From CAG-877 sp045125935 (GTDB lineage: Bacteria; Bacillota_I; Bacilli_A; RF39; UBA660), in assembly GCA_045125935.1 (NCBI GenBank), contig JBGVNW010000041.1, positions 76,690 to 140,689 on the forward strand: DNA of 64,000 nucleotides. The letters are read 5' to 3'. Both the position numbers and the translations under genes were made by a program. This document shows, in pieces, positions 34,272 through 43,130 of this stretch (its first letter is position 1; each line of letters begins with the position of its first letter). Under the pieces are notes generated by a model. The model made no database searches. It worked only from the letters and a program-made list of their open reading frames with translations, and was not told where the DNA came from.

Positions 34272-36062
34272 GTGAGTTTAGAAGTAAATGAAAATAATCA
34301 AAGTAATGATGAAAGTAATTTGAGAAGACCAAGTAAAGTCTTTACAAGAACAATTGCTGGAGTCTTAACAACAGTAGCTCTATATTATTATGGTATGGGA
34401 CTAAATACAAATAGTGATAATGCTTCATCTAATGATGCAAATATAATTCAGGATTATGATCAAGACTACTTAAATACTGAAGTAGAAATCCCTCCCTTTT
34501 ACAAGGAACAAATTGCTCAAATATGTGGTAAATTGTCATCACAAAAGATTACAATTGCGGATTTGTTAAGAATAGATAAATTTACAGGTTCACTAACTGC
34601 TGAAGCATCTCTAGACTTTTTAAACTATTGTGAAAATATAGAACAATTATCATTATATGTAGAGTCATTAAGTACAAGTAATATAAAATCATTAAAAGGC
34701 TTTAAATTTTTAAAAGAAATAAGTTTAGTCGCAACAATAGATTACATTCCCAAAGAAGAAAGATTTGTAATTCCAACTGTAAATAGTATCGATTTTGCTT
34801 TTTTAAGAAACTGTCCTAATTTAGAAAGTCTAACTATAAGTGGAATGGGAATTGAACCAGGAGTAGTTGAAGGGCTAACTACGTTAAAGACTCTTTCGAT
34901 AGATACTGATGAAAATTATGATATAGATTTTTCAAAATTAACTTTTTTAGATGAATTAGAATTTTTCCTAGAAAAGCCATATACCCTAGCAAAAGACTTT
35001 ACTCTAGAAGAATACAAAACATTAATAGATAATGATGTAAATGTAGTATTTGCCGAAGAAGAATATTTAGAAATGTTCTTAAAAATAAACAAAAAATTAG
35101 CTACCATAGTAGATAGTTTGAATTTAACTCCTGAAAGTACTGATCAAGAAAAATTAGATGCAATTCTTATATATACTCTGGATAATTTAAAATATGATCC
35201 TGATATTTCTAAAATGATTAAAAATAATGAAAATCTTGCGGGAAAATCAAGTCAATTTTATCAAGAGGGAGTATTATATGGCGCCTTAGAAATGGATACT
35301 GTAATTTGTGGTAACTATGCGGCATTAGTCGATGCCCTAGCTTCTAGAGTTGGTCTAAAATCATATTATGCTAAAAGTACAAACCACGCCTGGAATATTG
35401 CGGAGGTAGAAGGTAAATTATATTATGTTGATTCTACAATGCTAGATATTTCGGATTTTAGAATAGTCGGAGAAAGTGAATGGCGTGGTGAGATGGTGCC
35501 AGCATGGGCATTTTATCCAGCAGCAGAAGCAATCGCCGAAGGTAATACAGAGTATTTAGAATGGTATATGGAAGATCCTATGAAGTATGGCGAAGCTGAT
35601 GAAAGTATTACACATGACGCAGTTAATATTCCAACATATATAAATATAAGACTAAGACCTGTTAAAGAAGATGAAAAAAATAATATTGATTTAGAAAGTT
35701 GTAAAACAGATACTGATACTACTATAAGTTCAAGAAAAATTAAATTAGATGGTAAAAATTTTGAAGTAACTATTGGAGATAGAACATGGATTATTAATGC
35801 TGGTGCTACAATTGGTATAATGACAGCTTTAGGTGGAGCAATAGCTTTAAGTATTGATGATAAAAGAAGAGAAAAAAACAGCGTAGAGCAATCAAATTAT
35901 GTAGAAGAAAAATTCGTAATTGCAGAAGAAGATTGTGAAAGTATTATTAATGTAGATGATAGTTTACAAACTAGTTCATATGATTTACAAGGTGAAGTAA
36001 AAAGCATACTAGATGATACTACATCAAATGCCTCAAGTAATAAAGTTTATAGAAAACACTAA
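34272..36062 (+). CDS. Bitopic envelope protein with LRR-like and transglutaminase-like domains
   Basis: About 596 aa from a GTG spaced after gaggggga; an upstream start at 34248 lies before that site. An N-terminal span (about residues 25-45) is followed by leucine-rich repeat-like units (about 120-220, with LESLTISGMGI, LKTLSIDTDE). A transglutaminase-like fold (about 285-395) carries the triad order Cys in VICGNYAALVDALA, His in KSTNHAWNIAEVEG and Asp in YYVDSTMLD. Near the C terminus is a second span (about 535-555), then a polar tail. The bulk should be outside the cell. It may be a protease, crosslinking enzyme or peptide-binding wall protein. The triad looks complete, but the substrate is unknown. 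Confidence 0.72.
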   Translation: MSLEVNENNQSNDESNLRRPSKVFTRTIAGVLTTVALYYYGMGLNTNSDNASSNDANIIQDYDQDYLNTEVEIPPFYKEQIAQICGKLSSQKITIADLLRIDKFTGSLTAEASLDFLNYCENIEQLSLYVESLSTSNIKSLKGFKFLKEISLVATIDYIPKEERFVIPTVNSIDFAFLRNCPNLESLTISGMGIEPGVVEGLTTLKTLSIDTDENYDIDFSKLTFLDELEFFLEKPYTLAKDFTLEEYKTLIDNDVNVVFAEEEYLEMFLKINKKLATIVDSLNLTPESTDQEKLDAILIYTLDNLKYDPDISKMIKNNENLAGKSSQFYQEGVLYGALEMDTVICGNYAALVDALASRVGLKSYYAKSTNHAWNIAEVEGKLYYVDSTMLDISDFRIVGESEWRGEMVPAWAFYPAAEAIAEGNTEYLEWYMEDPMKYGEADESITHDAVNIPTYINIRLRPVKEDEKNNIDLESCKTDTDTTISSRKIKLDGKNFEVTIGDRTWIINAGATIGIMTALGGAIALSIDDKRREKNSVEQSNYVEEKFVIAEEDCESIINVDDSLQTSSYDLQGEVKSILDDTTSNASSNKVYRKH

Positions 36063-36140
36063 TATCAAAATACTTTACTACTATTTTAAAAAATGATATA
36101 TACTGATAGTACGAAATGACTACATATCGAAATATTTTCC

Positions 36141-36168
36141 TTGTAAAATAAAAAAAGTATGTTATAAT
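36141..36168 (+). promoter_or_regulatory. Promoter of the rimP-nusA-infB cluster
   Basis: TTGTAA (36141-36146), 16-bp spacer, TATAAT (36163-36168), about 12 bp before the leader hairpin. Confidence 0.6.
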
Positions 36169-36180
36169 ATTAGCAGAAAG

Positions 36181-36205
36181 GAGTGGGACAGAAAAAATCC
36201 CACTC
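36181..36205 (+). ncRNA. Leader hairpin upstream of rimP-nusA
   Basis: GAGTGGGA (36181-36188) pairs with TCCCACTC (36198-36205) around an A-rich loop at the start of the transcript. GAGTGGG/CCCACTC hairpins of this kind are often found directly upstream of the rimP-nusA operon in Firmicutes, so it is probably a regulatory or stability element. Confidence 0.6.
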
Positions 36206-36227
36206 TTATTATTTCTAGGAGGTGCTT

Positions 36228-36476
36228 ATGAAAGAGACAGTTGCAAATCTTGTAAATGAAGAAATAAAAGAATTAAATGTCTTTGTAGATGATGCTTTTA
36301 TTTCAGAAGAAGAAGGAAAGAAATTATTTAATATTGTTCTTGATAGTGAAGAGGTAATTGATTTAAACAAAATTACTGATGCTTCTAGAATAATAAACAA
36401 AATTATGGATGAACATGAAGAAGTATTAGGGGACATTGATGAACTTGATATTTATTCAAAAACGAAAGGAGAATAA
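36228..36476 (+). CDS. rimP: Short RimP-like protein (N-terminal domain only)
   Basis: 82 aa from the ATG set by taggaggtgc. It sits exactly where rimP belongs, 2 bp before nusA. The sequence resembles the RimP N-terminal domain (ELNVFVDDAFISEEEGKKLFNIVLD, VIDLNKITDASRIINKIMDEHE, then LDIYSKTKGE), but it ends where the C-terminal SH3-like half should begin. RimP helps mature the 30S subunit. The gene reads cleanly to a normal stop with tight coupling to nusA, so it looks like a reduced form rather than a pseudogene. The identity rests mainly on position. Confidence 0.6.
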   Translation: MKETVANLVNEEIKELNVFVDDAFISEEEGKKLFNIVLDSEEVIDLNKITDASRIINKIMDEHEEVLGDIDELDIYSKTKGE

Positions 36477-36478
36477 AA

Positions 36479-37666
36479 ATGAACGGGAAAGAGTTTAAAA
36501 AAGCACTTGATAACATCGTAAAAGAGAAAAACATTGATCCAGAAGTAGTTTATGATGCGATGGAATTAGCTTTAACATCTGCTTATAAAAAGAATTTTAA
36601 TTCTAAAACTAATGTTAAAGTATTATTTGATCGAGTAACTGGTGAAATTAAAGTATATTCATTTTTAACAGTTGTACCTGATGATAAGATGACTAAAGAA
36701 GAATATGAAGATTACTTATTTGAAAGTTACGCTGATGACGATGAAGAAGATGACGAAGAGGAAACTACTGAAGAAGGTGAAGAAGGAAGCGAACCAGAGG
36801 TTCCATCATTCTTTAATCCTGAAACAGAAATTAAGCTTACTGATGCTAAGAAAATTGATAAGATGCTAGAAGTTGGGGATACTATTGATAATGAAGTAAC
36901 TCCAAAAGACTTTGGTCGTGTTGCTGCATCAACTGCTAAGCAAGTAGTTGTTCAAAAGATTAGAGAAGCTGAAAGAAATAGCATCGTTGAAGAATTTGGA
37001 GATAAACAAGATGAAATGCTAGTTGGTACAGTAGCTTTAGAAGATACTGATAACTACTTCATTGATTTAGGTAGAACAAATGGTATTTTACCTAAAAAAG
37101 ATATTATTCCAGGTGAAAAAATTGAAATGGGTTCTCAAATAAGAGTATATGTTTCAAAAGTTGACAATACTGGAAAGAACTTATTAGTATTATTAAGTAG
37201 AAGTCACTATGGTTTTGTAAAGAGATTATTTGAACTTGAAATTCCAGAAATTAATGATGGAACAGTAATTCTATATAGTGTAGCAAGAGAACCAGGAAAC
37301 AGAAGTAAAGTTGCTGTATACTCAGAAAAGCCAAATGTAGATCCTATTGGAGCATGTATTGGTGAAAAGGGTAGTCGTATTGCTCGTATTATTAGTGAGT
37401 TACATGGTGAAAAACTAGATGTAGTTAAATATGATAAAGATCCAGCAGTATTTATTGAAAATGCCCTATCACCTGCTAAAGACTTAACAGTAGCAATTAC
37501 TGATCCAAAAAAACAAGAAGCAATGGTTATTGCCGATGGAGAAAACTTCTCATTAGCAATTGGTAAAAAGGGTCAAAATGCTAAGTTAGCAAGTAAATTA
37601 ACTCATTATAAAATTGATATTAAAACAACAGAACAAGCTCGTGAGGCTGGAATTAACTTTAGATAA
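36479..37666 (+). CDS. nusA: Transcription termination/antitermination factor NusA
   Basis: 395 aa. N-terminal RNAP-binding domain (FKKALDNIVKEKNIDPEVVYDAMELAL...), S1 domain (LVGTVALEDTDNYFIDLGRTNGILP, about 180-245), KH1 (GNRSKVAVYS..., VDPIGACIGEKGSRIARI) and KH2 (SLAIGKKGQNAKLASKLT). A highly acidic insertion of about 30 residues (83-112, Asp/Glu runs) lies within the N-terminal domain and is not typical. The protein has no C-terminal acidic repeats, as normal for Firmicutes. It lies between rimP and rnpM in the conserved operon. Confidence 0.95.
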   Translation: MNGKEFKKALDNIVKEKNIDPEVVYDAMELALTSAYKKNFNSKTNVKVLFDRVTGEIKVYSFLTVVPDDKMTKEEYEDYLFESYADDDEEDDEEETTEEGEEGSEPEVPSFFNPETEIKLTDAKKIDKMLEVGDTIDNEVTPKDFGRVAASTAKQVVVQKIREAERNSIVEEFGDKQDEMLVGTVALEDTDNYFIDLGRTNGILPKKDIIPGEKIEMGSQIRVYVSKVDNTGKNLLVLLSRSHYGFVKRLFELEIPEINDGTVILYSVAREPGNRSKVAVYSEKPNVDPIGACIGEKGSRIARIISELHGEKLDVVKYDKDPAVFIENALSPAKDLTVAITDPKKQEAMVIADGENFSLAIGKKGQNAKLASKLTHYKIDIKTTEQAREAGINFR

Positions 37667-37677
37667 GGAGTATGCTT

Positions 37678-37941
37678 ATGAAAGTAAAAAAGATTCCTTT
37701 AAGAACTTGTGTTATAACAAAAGAACAACTTCCTAAACAAGAACTACTACGTATAGTTAGAACTCCAGAAGGAGCTGTCGTAGCAGATGAAACTGGAAAG
37801 TTAAATGGTCGAGGAGCATATATTAAAAAAGATATCACTGTTCTTGAAAAAGCAATCAAAGGAAAAGTTTTAGAAAAACGTTTGGAATGTGAAATAGAGG
37901 ATAGTGTTTATGAGAAAATAAGAAAAATTATAGAAAAGTGA
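37678..37941 (+). CDS. rnpM: YlxR family RNase P modulator RnpM
   Basis: 87 aa from the second ATG, which has correct spacing from ataaggag; the first ATG at 37672 is too close. It contains IPLRTCVITKEQLPKQELLRIVR and LNGRGAYIKKD, the YlxR (DUF448) signature. In B. subtilis the protein binds and inhibits RNase P. It lies 11 bp after nusA. The L7Ae-like ylxQ gene that often follows is absent, and infB comes next. It ends in TGA. Confidence 0.92.
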   Translation: MKVKKIPLRTCVITKEQLPKQELLRIVRTPEGAVVADETGKLNGRGAYIKKDITVLEKAIKGKVLEKRLECEIEDSVYEKIRKIIEK

Positions 37942-37952
37942 GGTGAGTCTTT

Positions 37953-40088
37953 ATGATGACTATAGAAGATTACGCATTAGATGTAGGAAAAACTATAGAT
38001 GAGATTAAAGCATTATGTGATAAAATCGGTATCAAATATGAAGATGAAAATTCAACCTTAAATGAAACTGATATTATTTTACTAGATAATGAATTACAAG
38101 ACGCAGAAGACTATATCACTGGCGATATAGATTTTGAAGAATTACATGATGAAGAAGACATTGATGATAAAGTTGAAATGTTAGCAATGAATACTAAGTT
38201 TGACTTGGATAATGAAAAAACATTTGAAAAGGTTAAACCTAATAAAGTTGCAAAAAAGACTGAAAATAAAAAAGACTTCTTAAAAGAAAGAAAGAAAATG
38301 TATAAAAACCGTGAAAAATTACAAAGTAACGAGGCTGAACAAGATAAAAATACGGTTCTTTATACTCAAGGTATGACAGTAACTGATTTAGCTAATTTAC
38401 TTGAAGTGGCACCAGTTGAAGTTGTTAAGAAATTAATGAGTTTAGGTGTTATGGCAGGAATCAATCAATCAATTGATTATGACAGTGCTGAAGTTGTTGT
38501 CTCTGAATATGATAAAGTATTAAAAAAGGCTGAAACAGCAGATATTTCTAATTTTGAAAATTTCGAAATTGATGATAGAGAAGAGGACTTAGTTGAACGT
38601 CCCCCAGTAGTAACTATTATGGGACATGTAGATCATGGTAAAACAACTCTACTTGACTCAATTAGAAAGAGTAATGTTGCTAGTGGCGAAGCTGGAGGAA
38701 TCACTCAAGCTATTGGAGCTTACTCAGTTAAGTGCAATGGTAAGACAATTACATTTATCGATACACCAGGACATGCAGCATTTACTGAAATGCGTGCTAG
38801 AGGAGCATCAATTACAGATATAGTAATTATTATTGTTGCGGCAGATGATGGTGTAATGCCTCAAACTAAAGAAGCAATTGATCATGCTAAAGCTGCTGGA
38901 GTACCAATAATTGTTGCTATTAATAAGATTGATAAGCCAGAAGCAAATATTGAAAGAATTATGACTGCCTTAGTAGAAAATGGTCTAACTCCAGAAGAAT
39001 GGGGTGGAGACACTATTGTTAATAAGATTTCTGCTAAAGCTGGAACAGGTATTGATGAATTATTAGAAAATATTTTATTAGTAGCTGAAATGGAAAACTA
39101 CAAAGCTAATCCATCTCGTTATGCAACAGGAGCAGTAATTGAATCTAAGAAAGATAATAAAGTTGGTTCAGTTGTAACTCTATTAATTCAAAATGGTACA
39201 CTTCGTTTAGGAGATCCAATTGTTATTGGTACTTCATTCGGAAAAGTTCGTACTCTAAAGAATGATTTAGGTCAAAATATTGTTGAAGCTAAACCATCTA
39301 CTCCAGTAGAAGTAACTGGTATTTCAGAAGTACCAAGTGCTGGAGATAAATTCATGGCATTTGAGTCTGAAAAACAAGCTAAACAAATTGCTGAAGAAAG
39401 ACGTCTTCGTTCTAAAGAACAAGATAGTAACTTTAGTGGTATGAGTTTAGAAGATTTATTTGGTAGAATTCAAACTGGTGTAAAAGAAATTAATGTTGTT
39501 TTAAAAGCAGATGTAAATGGAAGTTTAGAGGCTGTTAAAAATTCCTTAGAAAAAATCGATGTTGAAGGTGTAAAGGTAAATGTTATTCGTGGTGCAGTAG
39601 GTGCAATTACTGAAAGTGATGTTGTTTTAGCTAGAGCTTCAAATGCACTAATTATTGGTTTCAATGTTCGTGGAAATGGTAAAACAATGGATACTGCTAA
39701 ACAATATGGAATTTCTATTAAAACATATGATATTATCTACAAAGTAGTAGAAGATATGGAAGCTGCTATGAAAGGTATGTTAGATCCAGAATATGAAGAA
39801 AAAGTAACTGGTACACTAGAAATAAGACAAATCTTTAAATTTTCAAAAATTGGTTTAATTGCTGGATGTCACGTAACTAGTGGAGTAATTAAACATAATC
39901 AAAAAGCGCGTATTATTAGAGATGATGTTGTAGTATATAATGGTGCAATAAAAACTCTTCAACACGAAAAAGATCAAGTAAAAGAAGTTAAGAAAGACAT
40001 GGATTGCGGAATTACTTTAGAAAATTGTCAAGATTACAAAGAAAGAGATATTATTGAAGTCTATGATCTTGTAGAAATAAAACGTTAA
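37953..40088 (+). CDS. infB: Translation initiation factor IF-2
   Basis: 711 aa. A short N-terminal region, including an IF2_N-like helix (TVTDLANLLEVAPVEVVKKLMSLGVMAGINQSIDYDSA), is followed by the GTPase domain with G1 GHVDHGKTT, G3 DTPGH, G4 NKID and G5 SAKAG, then domains II-IV. It loads fMet-tRNA onto the 30S subunit. ATG 37953 follows gaggtgag; the next ATG is one codon on. The length is at the short end for the family, as in AT-rich Bacilli. Confidence 0.97.
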   Translation: MMTIEDYALDVGKTIDEIKALCDKIGIKYEDENSTLNETDIILLDNELQDAEDYITGDIDFEELHDEEDIDDKVEMLAMNTKFDLDNEKTFEKVKPNKVAKKTENKKDFLKERKKMYKNREKLQSNEAEQDKNTVLYTQGMTVTDLANLLEVAPVEVVKKLMSLGVMAGINQSIDYDSAEVVVSEYDKVLKKAETADISNFENFEIDDREEDLVERPPVVTIMGHVDHGKTTLLDSIRKSNVASGEAGGITQAIGAYSVKCNGKTITFIDTPGHAAFTEMRARGASITDIVIIIVAADDGVMPQTKEAIDHAKAAGVPIIVAINKIDKPEANIERIMTALVENGLTPEEWGGDTIVNKISAKAGTGIDELLENILLVAEMENYKANPSRYATGAVIESKKDNKVGSVVTLLIQNGTLRLGDPIVIGTSFGKVRTLKNDLGQNIVEAKPSTPVEVTGISEVPSAGDKFMAFESEKQAKQIAEERRLRSKEQDSNFSGMSLEDLFGRIQTGVKEINVVLKADVNGSLEAVKNSLEKIDVEGVKVNVIRGAVGAITESDVVLARASNALIIGFNVRGNGKTMDTAKQYGISIKTYDIIYKVVEDMEAAMKGMLDPEYEEKVTGTLEIRQIFKFSKIGLIAGCHVTSGVIKHNQKARIIRDDVVVYNGAIKTLQHEKDQVKEVKKDMDCGITLENCQDYKERDIIEVYDLVEIKR

Positions 40089-40102
40089 TCTAAAAAAGTA
40101 GT

Positions 40103-40492
40103 ATGGAAACAAAAATAAATAAAGATAATAGAACTATTCTAAGTAGTGAATTATTAAATGAAAATACATTACTAGTTGTAAGTAAAAATGATGATCAAAA
40201 TCCAATGGTCTCAGTTTGTTATATGGAAAAAGATAGATTAAAAGAAGATTTAATTACGTCTTTAGATGAAAGAACCTCAATAGAACAAAATGATCGAATG
40301 GTTGCAGTATTTAAAGAAGTGACTTGTCTTGGAATTCCACGACCTATGATATCTAAAATTTATGATTTAAGATATCATAAATTTGTAGGAGAGGATATGT
40401 TAAATACAGTATACAAAATAAGAACTAAGGATGATCCAAAAATAAAACAACTAGTAAATGAAGGAGGTCTCCTAACATGGCAAACAATGTAA
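40103..40492 (+). CDS. Hypothetical protein between infB and rbfA
   Basis: 129 aa, soluble, with a weak ribosome binding site (aaaagtagt). It contains RMVAVFKEVTCLGIPRPMISKIYDLRYHKF. Its 3' end overlaps the rbfA start by 16 bp, so the two are translationally coupled. This position is often held by a small ylxQ- or ylxP-type gene, but the sequence does not look like either. Conserved coupling would suggest a role in ribosome assembly, which is inference only. Confidence 0.65.
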   Translation: METKINKDNRTILSSELLNENTLLVVSKNDDQNPMVSVCYMEKDRLKEDLITSLDERTSIEQNDRMVAVFKEVTCLGIPRPMISKIYDLRYHKFVGEDMLNTVYKIRTKDDPKIKQLVNEGGLLTWQTM

Positions 40493-40821
40493 AAATTGAA
40501 AGACTAAATCATGCATTTCAAGAAGAAATAAGTATGATTCTAATGACTGAAATAAAAGATGAAGATATTAAGTTTGTAACTATTACAGATGTAGATACAA
40601 CTAATGATTTAAGTTATGCCAAAGTTTACTTTACTGTTCTAGATGATAGTAAAAGACAAACTACTTTAGATGCCCTAAATAATGCAGCATCGTTCATTCG
40701 CGGAGAACTATCAAAAAGAGTAGAAGTAAGACATACACCAGAATTAAAATTCATCTTTGATACATCTATTGATTATGGAAAACATATTGAAGATATAATT
40801 GAAGATATAAATAATAAGTAA
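40477..40821 (+). CDS. rbfA: Ribosome-binding factor A
   Basis: 114 aa with the KH-like RbfA fold: MANNVKIERLNHAFQEEISMIL, VTITDVDTTNDLSYAKVYFTVL, and ASFIRGELSKRVEVRHTPELKFIFDTSIDYG. It acts in late 16S rRNA maturation in the 30S subunit. The aaggaggt site lies inside the preceding gene. truB, the usual next gene, is instead at 29.3 kb as a fusion. Confidence 0.94.
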   Translation: MANNVKIERLNHAFQEEISMILMTEIKDEDIKFVTITDVDTTNDLSYAKVYFTVLDDSKRQTTLDALNNAASFIRGELSKRVEVRHTPELKFIFDTSIDYGKHIEDIIEDINNK

Positions 40822-40822
40822 T

Positions 40823-40863
40823 AAAGAAAGGTAAATATGCAAATATTTATCTTTTTCTTTTTT
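40823..40863 (+). terminator. Terminator of the nusA-infB-rbfA unit
   Basis: AAAGAAAGGTAAATAT pairs with ATATTTATCTTTTTCTTT around a gcaa loop, with a T-rich tail. Confidence 0.75.
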
Positions 40864-40921
40864 AGACTTCTCTAAATAATTATTTTATGTTAAAATAAAT
40901 TTAGAATAGAGGGTGTTTCTT

Positions 40922-41491
40922 ATGACTAAAAAAGTAAAAAAATTATATGATGATAGTTGGATGTATATTTTACTACTTACAACATTAACTATATTGCTAT
41001 ATTCTCTAAGTAGTTACAAATTTAGTATAGCTGGAGTCCAATTGTCGTATTCTCTAATCGGACTACCACTAACTTATTTTATAACAAACTACATAACTAA
41101 AAAATATAACTATACTAGGTCAGTAGTAGCTATTTCTGCATCAGCAGTATCAATGATCTTATTTATAGTTATTATGAATTTTGCTCTAGGTAAAACAACA
41201 GACTTATCTAGTGTGACAGGTCACTTTTGTGGTTATGTAGTAAGTCAATTTGTAAATCTTACAATTTACTATTTTCTACTACAAAATACTAAGTCACCAT
41301 TACCATTAGTATTCTTAACATATGTATTTTCATTAATTGTATTTTATATGTTTTATACATTAATTTATCTAAATATGATGGTAGGAGATAATTATTGGAA
41401 AGGCTATTTTATATCTCTAACAATTCAAGCAGTAATTTGCTTAGTTCTAGCAATAATTGATAATAAAGTAAAAAGAGGACGAGACGAATAA
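40922..41491 (+). CDS. VUT-family (YhhQ-like) queuosine-precursor transporter
   Basis: About 189 aa with six hydrophobic segments. VQLSYSLIGLPLTYFITNYITKKYNYTRS and GHFCGYVVSQFVNLTIYYFL have the VUT/YhhQ pattern of small ECF-independent transporters that import preQ0 or preQ1. The start at the ATG after gagggtg is preferred over an in-frame start 9 bp earlier. The N-terminal WMYILLLTTLTILLYSLSSYK fits the first span. Substrate assignment is by family. No preQ1 riboswitch was recognised in the leader. Confidence 0.7.
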   Translation: MTKKVKKLYDDSWMYILLLTTLTILLYSLSSYKFSIAGVQLSYSLIGLPLTYFITNYITKKYNYTRSVVAISASAVSMILFIVIMNFALGKTTDLSSVTGHFCGYVVSQFVNLTIYYFLLQNTKSPLPLVFLTYVFSLIVFYMFYTLIYLNMMVGDNYWKGYFISLTIQAVICLVLAIIDNKVKRGRDE

Positions 41492-41978
41492 ATATTAAAG
41501 GACAAATATAAATCAAGGGTCTAGATGAACTCACTTCATTCGCCCTTGATTTTTTTTCTAAACTAGTTCTTATTTTGATGCCTCCAAAATGGAGTTCACA
41601 TCACAAAAGGGTAGTTTTTAAAAATAAGTCATCATTTAATACATAATACTTGTTGTTTTAAATTTATTTATACTAAGTACAAAAGTCATATTCATCATAG
41701 GGTATGACTTTTCCTATATAATTAATTACACATGAATATATAGGTTGTTTTAAAATAAGCGGTATTTTGAAAAATAAACAAATGAGAAGAAAATATAAAT
41801 TAGTTAAAAATATAATAATGCTTAATTTTCTATCATAAAATATAGTTAGTTTAGAATAAGTGTAGCTCTTTTTTGTATGGAAAATAATCTTTATAAATTA
41901 ATTAAATTAATTTTAAGTTGAGCATTATTTACTTAACTTAAATATTATGATAAAATAAGTCACACTGGAGGAAATATA
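41492..41978. other. 487-bp intergenic region with two hairpins
   Basis: No gene is supported. AAATCAAGGG (41510-41519) with CCCTTGATTT (41543-41552) and a T run is the terminator of the transporter gene. A second hairpin, AAAAGTCATA (41681-41690) with TATGACTTTT (41703-41712), lies further on without a gene before it, perhaps the end of a small RNA or a lost gene. The rest is AT-rich. Confidence 0.65.
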
Positions 41979-42983
41979 ATGAGCAATCTAGGAGAACAAT
42001 CAGAAAGTAATTTATTAAAAGAATTAGAAAAATTAAGAAGAAAATTTGAAAATGATTTAGTACATAGAACATTTATATATGAAGAATTAGTAGAGTATTT
42101 TCATGAATATATGCCACATTTATTAAAATATAATCCATTAAATCTTTATACTAATCCCTTAAGTAATTTTATAAGAATTTATATGGGAAAATATGTCCCT
42201 GGATGTATTGATGAAGAGTTTAAAAAGTATGAGGATTCATTAGAGTTCAAACTGGATATGCAAGAAGTAAAAGATTTCTATAAAAGTCTAGTTGAAGACG
42301 ATGCTATACTTAGTCAAAAAGAGTTTGATGAGTTGTCAAAATTATCCATTATTGATGATGAAAATAGTTGCATATTTATAAAGTATCTATTAGGACAATT
42401 AATAGAGGGAAATAATTCAGCACAAAGTTCTGTCTCAAATATACTTATTAATTATTATTTTAGTAATTTATTAAGAGAAAATGATTTATTTTATCAAAGA
42501 CCAACAAATATTAATACTGATATAGATACAGAATTTAAAAGTAGAATCATAAATACTTTATATCCTCTATTTTATGGTGCCTGGAGCAAGGTTCAAAGAA
42601 ATGCAGAGTATAATGATCCAAGTATCATTAGTATGATCAAAATAGATGATTATTTTAGAGATGTATATGGTGCAGAATACTATGAAGAAAATAAGGAAAG
42701 TTATAGTAGTGAAGTAGACGCTAATTTAAATGCTACTCTTTTACTAGCTGACTTTCTTCAAGAAGTAAGTCCTGTAACGTTTCATGAACACCGTGATTGG
42801 TTAAATGAAAGGGCTAAGAGATTAACTGATACTTTATATAATAGACAAAGAACTTTTAAAGATTCAAAATATGATATAGATGAAATCTTTGAACAAACAC
42901 TTGCGTATACTGGTGAAAATAAAGAGGATATAATAGGTACAAGTAATAGTAAAAAAGCTTACCAAAAAGAGATAAAAATATAA
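41979..42983 (+). CDS. Hypothetical helical protein
   Basis: 334 aa, with no membrane span or signal peptide, predominantly helical and acidic. Ribosome binding site ctggaggaa. It has conserved-looking aromatic segments (EYMPHLLKYNPLNLYTNPLSNF, YPLFYGAWSKVQRNAEY). I recognise no family. It is a single gene with its own terminator (42982-43016), followed by a separate promoter for the RpoA-CTD-like gene. Confidence 0.6.
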   Translation: MSNLGEQSESNLLKELEKLRRKFENDLVHRTFIYEELVEYFHEYMPHLLKYNPLNLYTNPLSNFIRIYMGKYVPGCIDEEFKKYEDSLEFKLDMQEVKDFYKSLVEDDAILSQKEFDELSKLSIIDDENSCIFIKYLLGQLIEGNNSAQSSVSNILINYYFSNLLRENDLFYQRPTNINTDIDTEFKSRIINTLYPLFYGAWSKVQRNAEYNDPSIISMIKIDDYFRDVYGAEYYEENKESYSSEVDANLNATLLLADFLQEVSPVTFHEHRDWLNERAKRLTDTLYNRQRTFKDSKYDIDEIFEQTLAYTGENKEDIIGTSNSKKAYQKEIKI

Positions 42984-43016
42984 ACAAGGATGTAATTATC
43001 TTTGTTTTATTTTTTG
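42982..43016 (+). terminator. Terminator of the hypothetical helical protein gene
   Basis: AAACAAGGAT pairs with ATCTTTGTTT around gtaatt, then a T-rich tail. Confidence 0.65.
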
Positions 43017-43076
43017 CATAATCTAAATATAAAAGGCTGTATTTACTTCTTAAAGTAATGTTGAAGCAGGTTGAAC

Positions 43077-43105
43077 TTGAAAAAATAAAGAATTTATGGT
43101 ATAAT
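43077..43105 (+). promoter_or_regulatory. Promoter of the RpoA-CTD-like gene
   Basis: TTGAAA (43077-43082), 17-bp spacer, TATAAT (43100-43105). The downstream CACTAATGaGGGG closely resembles the leader of the internal kinase-array promoter at 14.66 kb. Confidence 0.7.
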
Positions 43106-43130
43106 GTAGCCACTAATGAGGGGGAAGATT

